DNA of 64,000 nt from an uncultured Bacteroidota bacterium (GTDB taxonomy: Bacteria; Bacteroidota; Rhodothermia; Rhodothermales; UBA10348): positions 39,433-103,432 of the forward strand of contig CALFHN010000050.1 in assembly GCA_937876355.1 (NCBI GenBank), written 5' to 3'. Every line of letters starts with the position of its first letter. The stretch's first letter is position 1. The notes under the pieces are model-generated. The model had not been told where the DNA came from. It made no database searches and saw nothing but the letters and a program-made list of their open reading frames with translations. A program made the translations under genes and the position numbers. Below are positions 8,780 through 18,069 of this stretch, in pieces.

Positions 8780-9940
8780 CTAATACGTCAAACTCACTTC
8801 CAAAGCGTCCACTAAAGCTTGCATGTCTTCGCTCGTATTGTATACATGTGGAGCCACTCGAATGGCTTTCCCACGCACGGAAACGGATACCGACTTAGAT
8901 ATAAGGGCATTTTTAACCCTTTCAACATCCAAGTTAGGGGGAAGGTGAAGTCCAAATAGATGAGAGCCCCGAGAGGACGACGGTCCAAGCTGAAATCCCA
9001 AATTTCGACTTGAATCTTCCCACGGTTGCAACAAATTGCTCAAATAGTTTTGAATGTTTTGCGGGCCCCATTCCAGTAGCATACAAAGTGCCTCATTCAA
9101 CATCGGAAGCAGCGCAAAATTGCTTTTTTCTCCGACATCGAATCGGGTAGCTCCCAGCTCGTAGCCTGCTTGATAGTCGACCAAGCCTGCAAAGTTCTCG
9201 CTTCCCAGTCGATTTATCCAGTTTTCTTCTAAAGGGACCCCGTTTGCGAAACGGTCGCCCCAATAGGCCAAACCACAGGAATATGGACCCATTAACCATT
9301 TGTACCCACCAACGATCAGCGCGTCGGGTCGAACTTCTTGCACATCGAATGGAAGGGCTCCAACAGACTGAGTTCCGTCAAGGATTAGAGCAGCACCAAA
9401 CTTGTGTGCCTTTCTACCGATTGCGGCGACATCAAATAGCGTTCCGTCTGTCCAATGCACAATTGGCATTGCAACTACTGCCGTATCGGAATCGATTTGC
9501 TCCAGAATTGCATCCGTCCAGGCGCGACTTCTATTCGTGCCGGAAGAGGGAAGTTTGACGGTCCGAATAGCCACTCGGGCATCCGACGCCACTCGCTGCC
9601 ACGTGTAAACGTTGCTTGGAAATTGTTCATGCAGCAATACAATGTTTTGTCCTTTACGAACGGGGACATTTTTGGCTGCGGTGGCAATTCCGTACGAAAC
9701 GGATGGCAAAAGGGAAATTGAAGAAGCGTTTTCCGCCCCAATTAATTGAGCAAATAGGCGTTTGACTGACTGTGGACCTGAGAAGAAGTCAGATTGTTGA
9801 ATGAGTGCTGGATTACGCTTTGCTCTGATCGCTCGTATTCCGGCTTCTTCTACCCGAAGAGGCAGTGGCGACATGTAAGCACAGTTCAAATAATGAACCG
9901 CAGGGTCTAGGGAGAACGAATCCGATTGGCAGGTCAACAT
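8780..9940 (-). CDS. Aminotransferase class V family PLP enzyme
   Basis: Fold-type I PLP enzyme of the class V family (cysteine desulfurase / isopenicillin-N epimerase / kynureninase-like), 386 residues. The substrate segment YLNCAYMSPLP sits at the N-terminus. The aspartate that pairs with the PLP ring nitrogen is in ALILDGTQSVGALPFDV, and the Schiff-base lysine is in VGGYKWLMGPYSCGLAYW (near residue 215). No flexible cysteine loop typical of IscS/SufS is visible, so sulfur mobilisation is unlikely. The reaction is not determined by the sequence. It sits in a minus-strand series between the small membrane protein and lolA. Confidence 0.88.
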   Translation of the reverse strand: MLTCQSDSFSLDPAVHYLNCAYMSPLPLRVEEAGIRAIRAKRNPALIQQSDFFSGPQSVKRLFAQLIGAENASSISLLPSVSYGIATAAKNVPVRKGQNIVLLHEQFPSNVYTWQRVASDARVAIRTVKLPSSGTNRSRAWTDAILEQIDSDTAVVAMPIVHWTDGTLFDVAAIGRKAHKFGAALILDGTQSVGALPFDVQEVRPDALIVGGYKWLMGPYSCGLAYWGDRFANGVPLEENWINRLGSENFAGLVDYQAGYELGATRFDVGEKSNFALLPMLNEALCMLLEWGPQNIQNYLSNLLQPWEDSSRNLGFQLGPSSSRGSHLFGLHLPPNLDVERVKNALISKSVSVSVRGKAIRVAPHVYNTSEDMQALVDALEVSLTY

Positions 9941-9993
9941 ATTTCAAGTGGTTAGTAGCTTGAAATATAAGAAAACGAACCACGGCGCTTTCC

Positions 9994-10386
9994 TTAATTT
10001 ATGACGGGCTTTGTTTCGCGTTGTTCGAGATGAATTGTTAACTCACGCGTCATCCGCTCCGTTTCTCTCTCAATTGAACGCTCTAATCGGGCCAGTTCAC
10101 GTTCGAATTCAACGTCCATTTCAGATTCGACGTCAATTTCGAGTTTTGAAACTAGGTCCCTCATTACGATGCGATGCCTGCGATGTGGGGATTGCCTAAT
10201 GTGGAGTTCATATACGCCTCGCTCCACCTGGACTTCGGACATTGTGCTATGAATGAGAGGAAGGGAATGATTTGGCCAGAAATAATTGGCCACGGCCGTA
10301 AGCAAATTCGCAGAAAAAAGGATGATTGTAACGATCCCAAGCCCCATTACAATTTTTTCGCGACGGTCAGTATTTTCAGTTGCCAT
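9994..10386 (-). CDS. Small single-pass membrane protein with charged coiled coil
   Basis: Not recognised. About 130 residues: a short N-terminus, one transmembrane helix (IVMGLGIVTIILFSANLLTA), and a C-terminal heavily charged helix (residues ~85-125) rich in Glu and Arg, which is likely a coiled coil. The open frame extends to 10452, but the ATG at 10386 is preceded by a good AGAGGAG Shine-Dalgarno, which fixes this start. It lies between hisA and the class V aminotransferase on the same strand. Nothing in the sequence suggests an enzymatic function. Confidence 0.7.
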   Translation of the reverse strand: MATENTDRREKIVMGLGIVTIILFSANLLTAVANYFWPNHSLPLIHSTMSEVQVERGVYELHIRQSPHRRHRIVMRDLVSKLEIDVESEMDVEFERELARLERSIERETERMTRELTIHLEQRETKPVIN

Positions 10387-10508
10387 TGGACGCTCCTCTC
10401 TAAAATCAGTCAAATTGAGTAAAAACGTCTTCCGAGGTCGTTTGAATATCAATCGTTAATGTAGAAACGAGGACTCGAACAAATTATTGCCCTGGCTTCG
10501 ACAGTTTT

Positions 10509-11300
10509 CTAAGACGGGAGCTTTGTTTTTAATGTTGCAGTCGAAAAGCAAGCAAGGTCCAATTCTTCTTTCATATTCCAACACCAAAACTGTTGGCAAG
10601 GGAAACTGTTTTCGTAAAGCGCTCTTCCCACAATTACTGAATCTACTCGGTAGGCTTCGAGCGAATTCAATTCAGTTAAGTGTTTGTAATTACCGATACC
10701 GCCCGAAGCCGTAATCTTGGCTTTTCGAAGGCGAGCCCCCATTTCTTTGTAGGCCTCAACATTTGGGCCCTCCATGGTGCCGTCGCGTGAAATGTCAGTA
10801 TAAACGATTCGGCGACATCCCCGGTTTTCCATGTCTAGAGCAAACTCTACTGCATCTAGGCCACTTCCTTCAGTCCAGCCCTGTATTCGCGCTTCACCGT
10901 CTTTGGCGTCGATACCGACAACCACGCGGCTACATCCGTGTTTGGCGATGGCTTCAGAAACCAAATCTGGATTCAAAACGGCCGCTGTTCCTATAATTAC
11001 ACGGTAGGCGCCTGCCGCTATTGCCGCATCTACATCTGCGAGCGTTCGAATGCCGCCGCCAACTTGTACTGGAATATCCAATTCTCTACAGATTTGCTGT
11101 ATGACCGCTCGATTGTTTTCCGTACCGCCTTTGGCTGCGTCCAAGTCCACCAAATGGAGCACCTTGGCATTTTGAATACGCCATAGCTTAGCCATCTTGA
11201 CAGGATCGTCAAAGTATACTTTTTCCGTTTCGTACTCTCCTTGAAGGAGGCGAACACAGCAACCACCCCGAAGATCAATGGCGGGAATAACCAGGATCAT
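10509..11300 (-). CDS. hisA: Phosphoribosylformimino-5-aminoimidazole carboxamide ribotide isomerase
   Basis: Histidine biosynthesis step 4, a TIM barrel of the HisA/HisF family. The two catalytic aspartates are seen in PAIDLRGG (residue ~8) and VYTDISRDGTMEGPN. The phosphate-binding motifs are VQVGGGIRT in the first half and ASGGIGNYKHL in the second. The 263 residues are slightly longer than usual because of a C-terminal tail (FPCQQFWCWNMKEELDLACF). No other his biosynthetic gene lies nearby; the pathway appears scattered. It is divergent from metG. Confidence 0.95.
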   Translation of the reverse strand: MILVIPAIDLRGGCCVRLLQGEYETEKVYFDDPVKMAKLWRIQNAKVLHLVDLDAAKGGTENNRAVIQQICRELDIPVQVGGGIRTLADVDAAIAAGAYRVIIGTAAVLNPDLVSEAIAKHGCSRVVVGIDAKDGEARIQGWTEGSGLDAVEFALDMENRGCRRIVYTDISRDGTMEGPNVEAYKEMGARLRKAKITASGGIGNYKHLTELNSLEAYRVDSVIVGRALYENSFPCQQFWCWNMKEELDLACFSTATLKTKLPS

Positions 11301-11321
11301 AGCTTAGCTAATTTTTTTAAT

Positions 11322-11339
11322 GCACCGTTGGAACGGTGC
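11322..11339. other. Short inverted repeat in the hisA-metG intergenic region
   Basis: GCACCGTT and AACGGTGC form an 8-bp inverted repeat with a 2-base centre (about a 7-bp stem with a 4-base loop). It sits in the 193-base divergent region between hisA and metG and could be an operator-like palindrome or a weak hairpin. No T-tract of note follows. Confidence 0.3.
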
Positions 11340-11493
11340 CTTTTCGGAGCGGTTTCCTCATTTTCATATTCTTAGGTACCGGTTTTCGTGAGGTTTCCAT
11401 ATGTTCGAAGCCTTTTTGGGAATCAAGTGATCTGATTTTGTTGTTTATTACAGGTTACTCTTTTGTTTTCATTCATCCGACCATTTGTCCACT

Positions 11494-13590
11494 ATGGACT
11501 TTAAAAGAATCCTGGTTACGGCAGCCCTACCCTATGCAAATGGGCCAGTACACCTCGGTCACCTCGCCGGTGCATATTTACCAGCTGACTTATTTTGTCG
11601 CTATCAACGCATGAAGGGCAGCGATGTCGTTTTTGTTTGCGGTTCGGATGAAATGGGTGTTGCCATTATGGTGCGCGCAAGGAAAGAAGGGGTAAAGCCT
11701 CAGGATATAGTTGATATGTATCATCCCAAAATAAAAGAAGCCTTTGCGGGCTTTGGGATGAGCTTTGATATCTATTCCAGAACTACCACGCAGGTCCACA
11801 GCGAAACGAGTCAAGATTTTTTCAGGACCTTGGCAGCAAAGGATGTTTTCACAATGAAGACGGAGAGTCAACTATTTGACCCCAAAGCGGGCATATTTTT
11901 GGCAGATCGATTTGTAGTAGGGACGTGTCCTACTTGTGGCAATGAAAATGCGTACGGGGACCAATGTGAAAAGTGCGGAAGTACGTTGAGTCCCATGGAG
12001 TTACTGAATCCGAGAAGCACTCTTTCTGACGCAAAACCGGAGCTTAGGGAGTCGACACATTGGTTTTTGCCGCTTGGAGATTTTCAAACTCGACTGGAAG
12101 AATGGATTGCAACGCATCCCGAGTGGAAGCCGAACGTGCTGGGCCAAGTGAAAAGCTGGTTACAGGATGGTCTGCGCGAGCGTGCAATAACCCGAGACGT
12201 TCCTTGGGGAGTTCCAGTCCCTGCTGACGTAGCATTGACAAAAAAAATCGATGCATCAGGTAAAGTGATATATGTTTGGTTCGATGCACCCATTGGATAC
12301 ATCTCTGCGACCAAAGAATGGGCTATTGAACAAGGAAAGCCTGATGAATGGAAAAAATATTGGCAAGATGAAGAAACCCGGTTGGTTCACTTTATCGGGA
12401 AGGACAACATCGTATTTCATTGCCTGATGTTTCCCGCCATGCTTATGGCGCACGGAGGTTATGTCTTACCTGAAAATGTCCCGGCTAACGAATTTTTGAA
12501 TATTGAAGGGGAGAAGTTATCGACCAGTCGCAATTGGGCAGTCTGGCTGCACGAGTTTTTGGAGGAGTTTGATGCGGATCTGCTGCGATATGCACTGGCA
12601 ACGATGCTTCCTGAGACCAAGGACGCCGACTTTAACTGGTCAGAATTTCAAACCAGAATCAATTCGGAATTAGCCGATGTGCTTGGGAATTTTGTCAATC
12701 GGACCATGACCTTTGCTGCCCGATTTGCCAAAGGAAAGGTGCCACGGCTCCTTAATCCAAACGATATTGATAAATACACGCTGAAGGAAATGGCCACATT
12801 TCCTGATCGAATTGGCTCAGCTTACGACCGATATAAGAACCGCGAAGCCGTATTTGAAACGATGGCCTTGGCGCGGCTCGGCAATAAATATTTCAATGAT
12901 AGCGAGCCTTGGCATACCCGTAAAACACATCCTCAACAGTGTGCCAACGCAATCCACATTTCCCTTCAAATCTGTGCTTCCTTAGCGGTTTTGATGGAGC
13001 CGGTATTACCCGCTTCAGCTCAGAAAATCCGGGATATGTTGAATATGAGTAGTGTTCGTTCCAGCGTACCGGCTGAAAAGCATGGTGGACTGGATGAAGG
13101 AATCGGCTGGGATGCCGCCTCTAAGCCACTTTTGGACGAAGGGCATGTTTTAGGATCGTCAGACATTCTCTTCACAAAAATTGAAGACAGCGTGATCGAA
13201 GCGCAAAAAGCGAAATTGGGAAATAATCCAGCACATATGGAACAAGAACTACCCTACACACCAATTGGTGACGTCATTACATACGATGACTTTGCAAAAC
13301 TAGATTTCCGAATGGGCACAGTGATCTCAGCTGAAGCCATTCCAAAGTCCAAAAAGTTGCTTAAGCTGGAAATTGACCTCGGATTTGAAAAGCGGCAGAT
13401 TTTGGCCGGCGCTGCCGAATATTTTGAACCGTCAGCTTTGGTGGGTCAAAAAGTGGCTGTGGTTGCGAATCTGGCTCCGAGAATGATGATGGGAATGGAA
13501 AGTCAGGGTATGGTATTAATGGCTGAAGGCAGGGACGGCACTTTGTCTATCATGCAATCCTCCGGTGAGGACGGGGCCATCATCAAATAA
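11494..13590 (+). CDS. metG: Methionyl-tRNA synthetase with C-terminal tRNA-binding domain
   Basis: Class I synthetase that charges tRNA-Met. The HIGH motif appears as HLGHLAG near residue 20 and the KMSKS motif as KLSTS. The four-cysteine zinc knuckle CPTCGNENAYGDQCEKCG lies near residues 145-165, and the alpha-bundle anticodon domain follows. Residues ~590-699 are an EMAP-II/Trbp111-type tRNA-binding OB fold (DFAKLDFRMGTVISAEAIPK), the dimerising form of MetRS. The ATG at 11494 was chosen over the in-frame TTG nine bases upstream. It ends two bases from the convergent broken permease gene. Confidence 0.97.
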   Translation: MDFKRILVTAALPYANGPVHLGHLAGAYLPADLFCRYQRMKGSDVVFVCGSDEMGVAIMVRARKEGVKPQDIVDMYHPKIKEAFAGFGMSFDIYSRTTTQVHSETSQDFFRTLAAKDVFTMKTESQLFDPKAGIFLADRFVVGTCPTCGNENAYGDQCEKCGSTLSPMELLNPRSTLSDAKPELRESTHWFLPLGDFQTRLEEWIATHPEWKPNVLGQVKSWLQDGLRERAITRDVPWGVPVPADVALTKKIDASGKVIYVWFDAPIGYISATKEWAIEQGKPDEWKKYWQDEETRLVHFIGKDNIVFHCLMFPAMLMAHGGYVLPENVPANEFLNIEGEKLSTSRNWAVWLHEFLEEFDADLLRYALATMLPETKDADFNWSEFQTRINSELADVLGNFVNRTMTFAARFAKGKVPRLLNPNDIDKYTLKEMATFPDRIGSAYDRYKNREAVFETMALARLGNKYFNDSEPWHTRKTHPQQCANAIHISLQICASLAVLMEPVLPASAQKIRDMLNMSSVRSSVPAEKHGGLDEGIGWDAASKPLLDEGHVLGSSDILFTKIEDSVIEAQKAKLGNNPAHMEQELPYTPIGDVITYDDFAKLDFRMGTVISAEAIPKSKKLLKLEIDLGFEKRQILAGAAEYFEPSALVGQKVAVVANLAPRMMMGMESQGMVLMAEGRDGTLSIMQSSGEDGAIIK

Positions 13591-13591
13591 T

Positions 13592-14613
13592 TTATTCGTG
13601 TCGAATGGCATCTACGGGATGCAATTTGGAGGCGCTGTAGGCCGGATAGGTTCCGAATGTTATGCCAACCCGGTCAGCAATCCAACTGCGCATCCTACCG
13701 TGGAAATCGCGATGGATTCGATCATGAATTGAAAAATAATGTGCGATTTTCGAGCTCCAACAGCTTTTCGGACCCCAATTTCCTTAGTCCGTTCTTTTAC
13801 TGACATCATCAGCACATTCATTATGCCAACGCCTCCAACCAGGACTGAAATGCCGGTTATGAGGCCCATTATGATTTTGAACAACCGGACGCCTTTTTGG
13901 ACTTGTTCTACTCGCATTTCATTGGTCTGAATTTCCAGTGCAGCCCCTCCTTCTTTGAAATGAGCATCCGCCCATGTGAGAATGGTATTTTTGATGACAG
14001 GAATATCCTCAACCAGCCCAGCCTTCACAATCATGGTAGGACGAGTCCCGCTTGGCACTATTTGGGACACTGATATCGGCACTAAGACCCCCACTGGCGC
14101 ATTATTTTCCAGCTCTACCACTCCCACGATCTCAACTAGGACTGAATCGAGAAGGACGTCTTCTTCGGTCAATTGACGTCCCTCGGTCAACGTACCCGGC
14201 ATTAAATCGGCAGCTCCCGCTGTTGCTGCCACCATCCGTGCGGCACTTCTAACGGAGTCTCCGGGGACAGAGATAACGGCATTACGCTGAGAAAAAAGAA
14301 CAACCGTGGCTTGTCCCAACAGCAAATTTTGAAGACTACCTATCATTTCCGCCTCCAGTACGGGAATCGATGCACGCTGAATACTTACACCGTCCACTAT
14401 CTCGTTCGTACGAACGGATACATTGATGGATTGAAGATCCGTAGTCGTGTCGACCTGCTTTCTGGCGAAGTCTTCCATCCCGTCGGCCAAAGATAGGACT
14501 CCAACCAAGGCTGCAACTCCGATGACCAGTCCAGAAATGGACATCAACGTATGCGTCGGGTTAGCACGAAGCGTTTCAAACGCCGTTCGGGCGATAGCGG
14601 ATCGGATACTCAT
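13592..14613 (-). pseudogene. MacB/FtsX-type ABC transporter permease, broken by deletions
   Basis: The N-terminal membrane helix (TLMSISGLVIGVAALVGVLS), part of the periplasmic MacB-PCD domain and FtsX transmembrane helices are readable. The frame then stops at TAA (13660) right after CAVGLLTGLA. The expected family ending is still present one frame over (VGITFGTYPAYSASKLHPVDA, ending at 13592). The stretch that should join them, a loop and one helix of about 40-50 residues, is absent, so a deletion with a frame change is inferred. The periplasmic domain also goes straight from GRQLTEEDV to VEIVGVV, where relatives have about 30 more residues, a second likely deletion. No ATPase partner is adjacent. 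Confidence 0.8.
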
Positions 14614-14667
14614 TGTAAATTGAATTAGTATTCCGGCCCCTACGCAAAATTCTAAACGCGGGTTGCG

Positions 14668-16089
14668 CTATACGTTAATCGCCACGCCGTAAGCCGCACG
14701 GGTTGCCTCCATTACTGCTTCAGAAAGGGTGGGATGCGGATGGATAGAGGCCATAATTTCATGCGCCGTAGTCTCCAATGTGCGCGCCGTAACTATTTCT
14801 GCGATCAACTCGGTAGCGTCGTAACCAATAATGTGGCAACCCAGTAATTCACCATATTTGGCGTCGAAAATAACCTTTACAAAGCCTTCGTTATGTCCCA
14901 TGGCAGAAGCTTTACCACTGGCCGCGAACGGAAATTTGCCTACCTTGAGGTCATATCCGGCCTCTTTGGCTGCTGCTTCTGTATATCCAACCGACGCAAT
15001 CTGTGGTTGGCAGTAGGTACAACCGGGAATGTTCAATTTGTCCATCGCATGAACGGCTTCGCCGGCTATCTTTTCAATACACATTACGCCCTCGTGGCTG
15101 GCTTTGTGCGCCAACCAAGGCGGCCCTGCGACGTCACCAATGGCATAAACCCCTGACACGTTTGTACGGCAGAATTCGTCAATTACAATGGCGCCGCGAT
15201 CGGTTTTTACGCCTGCTTTTTCGAGGCCAATATCCTCAATATTCCCAACTACCCCAACCGCTGAAAGTACCTGATCAGTTTCAATTACTTCGATACCTTT
15301 TTTGGTTTCAATGGAGACGCTGAGGCTTTTTCCATTGTCCTTAACCTCTTTGACCATCGAACCGGTCATGATCTTAATGCCGTTCTTTTTAAACACGCGA
15401 CCAAGCTCGCGGCTCACGTCGGCATCTTCAATTGGCACCAAGCTGTCTTTTAGCTCCACCAGCGTGACTTCGGTACCCATGTGGTGGTAGAAATATGCAA
15501 ATTCTACTCCAATCGCACCTGCTCCACAAATGATCAACCTTTTGGGCTTACTCGTTTGGAGTAACGCTTCTTTGGAGGAGATAATTTTTTTGCCGTCGAA
15601 AGGAAGTGCTGGAAGCTCTCTTGGACGGGCTCCTGTCGCGACGATAATATGTTTGGCGCTAACCGTCTGTTTTTCTCCAATTTTCTTACCGTCCATGTCC
15701 GTGGAAGGCTCTATTTCTACCTTGCCACCACCTGCGAGGCGTGCATGCCCGAATAGAACATCAATCTTGTTCTTGTTCATCAGGTATTGGACGCCCTTAT
15801 TCATTTTGTCCGCAACCCCCCGGCTACGCCCAACTACTTTGTCGAATTCGGCAACAATAGTTCCTGTTGAAGACAAACCGTATGCTTCAAGATGTTTGGT
15901 GTATTCCATCAACTCTGCACTTTTTAGCAGGGCTTTGGTTGGAATACAACCGATGTTTAAGCAGACGCCGCCTAATTTATTTTTTTCGACAACGGCGGTC
16001 TTTAGCCCGAGTTGAGTGGCGCGAATGGCCGTTTCATAGCCACCAGGGCCAGTTCCGATAATTAATACGTCGTAAGATGCTGATGCCAT
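14668..16089 (-). CDS. lpdA: Dihydrolipoyl dehydrogenase
   Basis: FAD-dependent E3 subunit of 2-oxoacid dehydrogenase complexes and the glycine cleavage system, which reoxidises dihydrolipoamide with NAD+. The FAD-binding GTGPGGYETAIRATQLG starts near residue 10. The redox disulfide is in GGVCLNIGCIPTKALL, the NAD-binding motif is CGAGAIGVEFA, and the second FAD motif is VYAIGDVAGPPWLAH. The C-terminal active-site His-Glu is in HPHPTLSEAV. The ATG at 16089 (MASASYDVLI) is the start; residues encoded upstream of it do not belong to the family. No E1 or E2 gene is adjacent. Confidence 0.96.
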   Translation of the reverse strand: MASASYDVLIIGTGPGGYETAIRATQLGLKTAVVEKNKLGGVCLNIGCIPTKALLKSAELMEYTKHLEAYGLSSTGTIVAEFDKVVGRSRGVADKMNKGVQYLMNKNKIDVLFGHARLAGGGKVEIEPSTDMDGKKIGEKQTVSAKHIIVATGARPRELPALPFDGKKIISSKEALLQTSKPKRLIICGAGAIGVEFAYFYHHMGTEVTLVELKDSLVPIEDADVSRELGRVFKKNGIKIMTGSMVKEVKDNGKSLSVSIETKKGIEVIETDQVLSAVGVVGNIEDIGLEKAGVKTDRGAIVIDEFCRTNVSGVYAIGDVAGPPWLAHKASHEGVMCIEKIAGEAVHAMDKLNIPGCTYCQPQIASVGYTEAAAKEAGYDLKVGKFPFAASGKASAMGHNEGFVKVIFDAKYGELLGCHIIGYDATELIAEIVTARTLETTAHEIMASIHPHPTLSEAVMEATRAAYGVAINV

Positions 16090-16204
16090 AATTGTTCGGG
16101 GGAGGTTTTGCTTCAACAGAGTCGGGAAAAACCGAAAATACGTACAATCTTTGACTAGGCTATTGAGACAAAGTGAATAAGGCAACCCAACAGTTGAGAT
16201 AGTT

Positions 16205-16858
16205 TCATCTTCGGGAGAAACGTTCTTCTAAATCGGATATTTTTTGAACCCGTTTCGCGTGTCGACCGCCCTCAAATTCGGTTGTTAGAAAAACGTCCAC
16301 GATTCGTTTAACTACTTCAATGCCCATAGAGCGACTTCCTAGGGTGAGTACATTGGCATCGTTATGCGCCCTAGCATTCCAAGCAGCAAACTCGTTATAC
16401 GCACATGCAGCTCGGATTCCAGGCACCTTGTTGCACACGATACTGGATCCGACACCAACTCCGTCAATCATGATCCCCAGACCGGCCTTCCCGTCTAGAA
16501 CCGTACGGGCTACCGCATACGCGAAGTCGGGATAGTCACAACTTTTAGTTGAATCTGTCCCCAAATCAACCACTGTTTTTCCGCCGGACTTCAGGTACTC
16601 GATAAGCTCCCTTTTAAGGTCAAAGCCACCGTGGTCAGAGCCGATGCATACGACGTTGGCATTGGGGTTTGGATCTTGCGCAGTCGGGGATACTGGGCCT
16701 TGTTTAGCCGACCCGAACGATATTTGGACGCCTGCTGCGCGAGCTGAATCACGGGCAAGCGGAGTTACTAGTGCTCCAGATGGGGCAAGTATTGTAGACT
16801 CACCCGCTCGCACCGCATCTTGAATGTGTTTTTCTGATATGACTTTTCTTCCGCCCAT
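16205..16858 (-). CDS. rpiB: RpiB/LacA-LacB family sugar-phosphate isomerase with N-terminal extension
   Basis: Probable ribose-5-phosphate isomerase B (217 residues). The core begins at VCIGSDHGGFDLKRELIEYL (residue ~70) and contains DYPDFAYAVA, NKVPGIRAA and NARAHNDANVLTLGSR. The catalytic cysteine of E. coli RpiB (CGTGIG) is replaced: the loop reads IDGVGVGSS. The first ~65 residues (ISEKHIQDAVRAGESTILAP, then TPLARDSARAAGV) form an extension absent from ordinary RpiB; similar segments occur on some microcompartment-associated enzymes in my recollection. Substrate may therefore differ from ribose-5-phosphate. Confidence 0.82.
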   Translation of the reverse strand: MGGRKVISEKHIQDAVRAGESTILAPSGALVTPLARDSARAAGVQISFGSAKQGPVSPTAQDPNPNANVVCIGSDHGGFDLKRELIEYLKSGGKTVVDLGTDSTKSCDYPDFAYAVARTVLDGKAGLGIMIDGVGVGSSIVCNKVPGIRAACAYNEFAAWNARAHNDANVLTLGSRSMGIEVVKRIVDVFLTTEFEGGRHAKRVQKISDLEERFSRR

Positions 16859-16899
16859 TCTGCAAGCTACGGACAGGAGTGTTCACCTTGCAACCCGTA

Positions 16900-18069
16900 C
16901 TATCTAAGCCACTTGGCGGGATCTTGTGGAACTCCATTTTTGAAAACAGCAAAAAAGACAGCTGTCCCCCTTGGCTCCGATTCGGTTCCTGACCGACCTA
17001 TCAACTGTCCTGTTTCAATCATATCTCCTTGCGAGACATAGATTAAAGAGAAATTGCCATAAACTGTGTGGTAGTCTCCATGCTCAATTATTATGAATCG
17101 ACCCATGTCGGGGAGAATATCAATGGTGGTCACCTTTCCGGCGAATACGGAATTGACTTCAGAGCTAGCTGGAGCTTTGATCAAAACGCCCGGATTTGGT
17201 GTTTTTGTGCCGTATTTCGGATGAACGATATCGCCAAAAGGCTCAGAAACAGTCCCTACAGCTGGCCAGTCCAAATTGCCTTGGGACTGAGAAAATGCCT
17301 CTGAAAGCTTGGAAGGAAGTATAGTTGAAGGGGTGGATGGGGCTGCATTTCTGGAATTGGTCGTCAAATAGGATTTTACCACATCTATGAGTTGCTGCTC
17401 CATGGTTCGCTTTTCGGCTAAACTTTCCGTCCTAGAGTCTTTTTCGATTTTTATTCGGTTGAGTTCGTTTGCTACTTCCGCCTTCAATAAATCAAGTTTC
17501 TCCTGTTCACGATCAATATTTGCGAGAATTATTTCAGACTCAACTAACATGCGCTGCATCTCTGTTCGTTGATTGGTGAGCTGAGATGTAGCAATTTTAA
17601 TGTCGCTTAATTGGCCTACTCGCTTCAACGTAAAACGGCGCAAGTAACCCACTCGAATGAGCATCTGATTGATCGAGGAGGCGGATAAAATGAGCGCGGC
17701 GTCATGCTGTCTGCCATATTTGTAGGCATGGGTCGCTCGGGCTTGGTATTCTTTTTTCACTTCGTTCAAATCGGTATTCAACGATCCAATTGAAGACTGT
17801 AGGGAGTCGCGTTCAGCTTTCAGTTGATCGATTCGCCTCGAATAACTTCGCACTAGCTCTTCTCGAAGGGAAAGCTGACGATTTAAGTCTGATAGTCTAT
17901 TTCTGGACGCTTTTTCTTCATTTTCTGTCGTCGCAAGGGCCTTTTCTTCAGCTGCTATTTCGTTTCGTAGCTGATCAAGTTTGAGTTCAGTTATTGACTT
18001 TTGACCCGCAACCTGAGCGGATGCCGGTAGGACAAAAACGAAGTAGAGGACTATGATAAAAAAGCGCAT
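16900..18069 (-). CDS. EnvC-like murein hydrolase activator (degenerate M23/LytM)
   Basis: Secreted protein with a signal peptide (residues ~1-18), a long coiled coil (~25-235) and a C-terminal LytM/M23 domain (~265-389). The zinc ligands are not conserved: the GxHxGxD position reads NPGVLIKAP and the HxH position reads HTVYGNFS. That is the hallmark of EnvC/NlpD-type activators, which stimulate amidases at division rather than cutting murein. The ATG at 18069 overlaps the stop of the DUF4292 gene by one base (TAATG), which fixes this start over the frame's upstream ATG. A LysM amidase that could be its target is encoded at 24.7 kb. Confidence 0.88.
   Translation of the reverse strand: MRFFIIVLYFVFVLPASAQVAGQKSITELKLDQLRNEIAAEEKALATTENEEKASRNRLSDLNRQLSLREELVRSYSRRIDQLKAERDSLQSSIGSLNTDLNEVKKEYQARATHAYKYGRQHDAALILSASSINQMLIRVGYLRRFTLKRVGQLSDIKIATSQLTNQRTEMQRMLVESEIILANIDREQEKLDLLKAEVANELNRIKIEKDSRTESLAEKRTMEQQLIDVVKSYLTTNSRNAAPSTPSTILPSKLSEAFSQSQGNLDWPAVGTVSEPFGDIVHPKYGTKTPNPGVLIKAPASSEVNSVFAGKVTTIDILPDMGRFIIIEHGDYHTVYGNFSLIYVSQGDMIETGQLIGRSGTESEPRGTAVFFAVFKNGVPQDPAKWLR

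Noticed and set aside
15530..16015. 161-codon plus-strand frame antisense to lpdA
   Set aside because: Shadow of a fully conserved dihydrolipoyl dehydrogenase.
16205..16858. Bacterial microcompartment locus
   Set aside because: Only one gene with a reminiscent extension; no shell protein or signature enzyme nearby.
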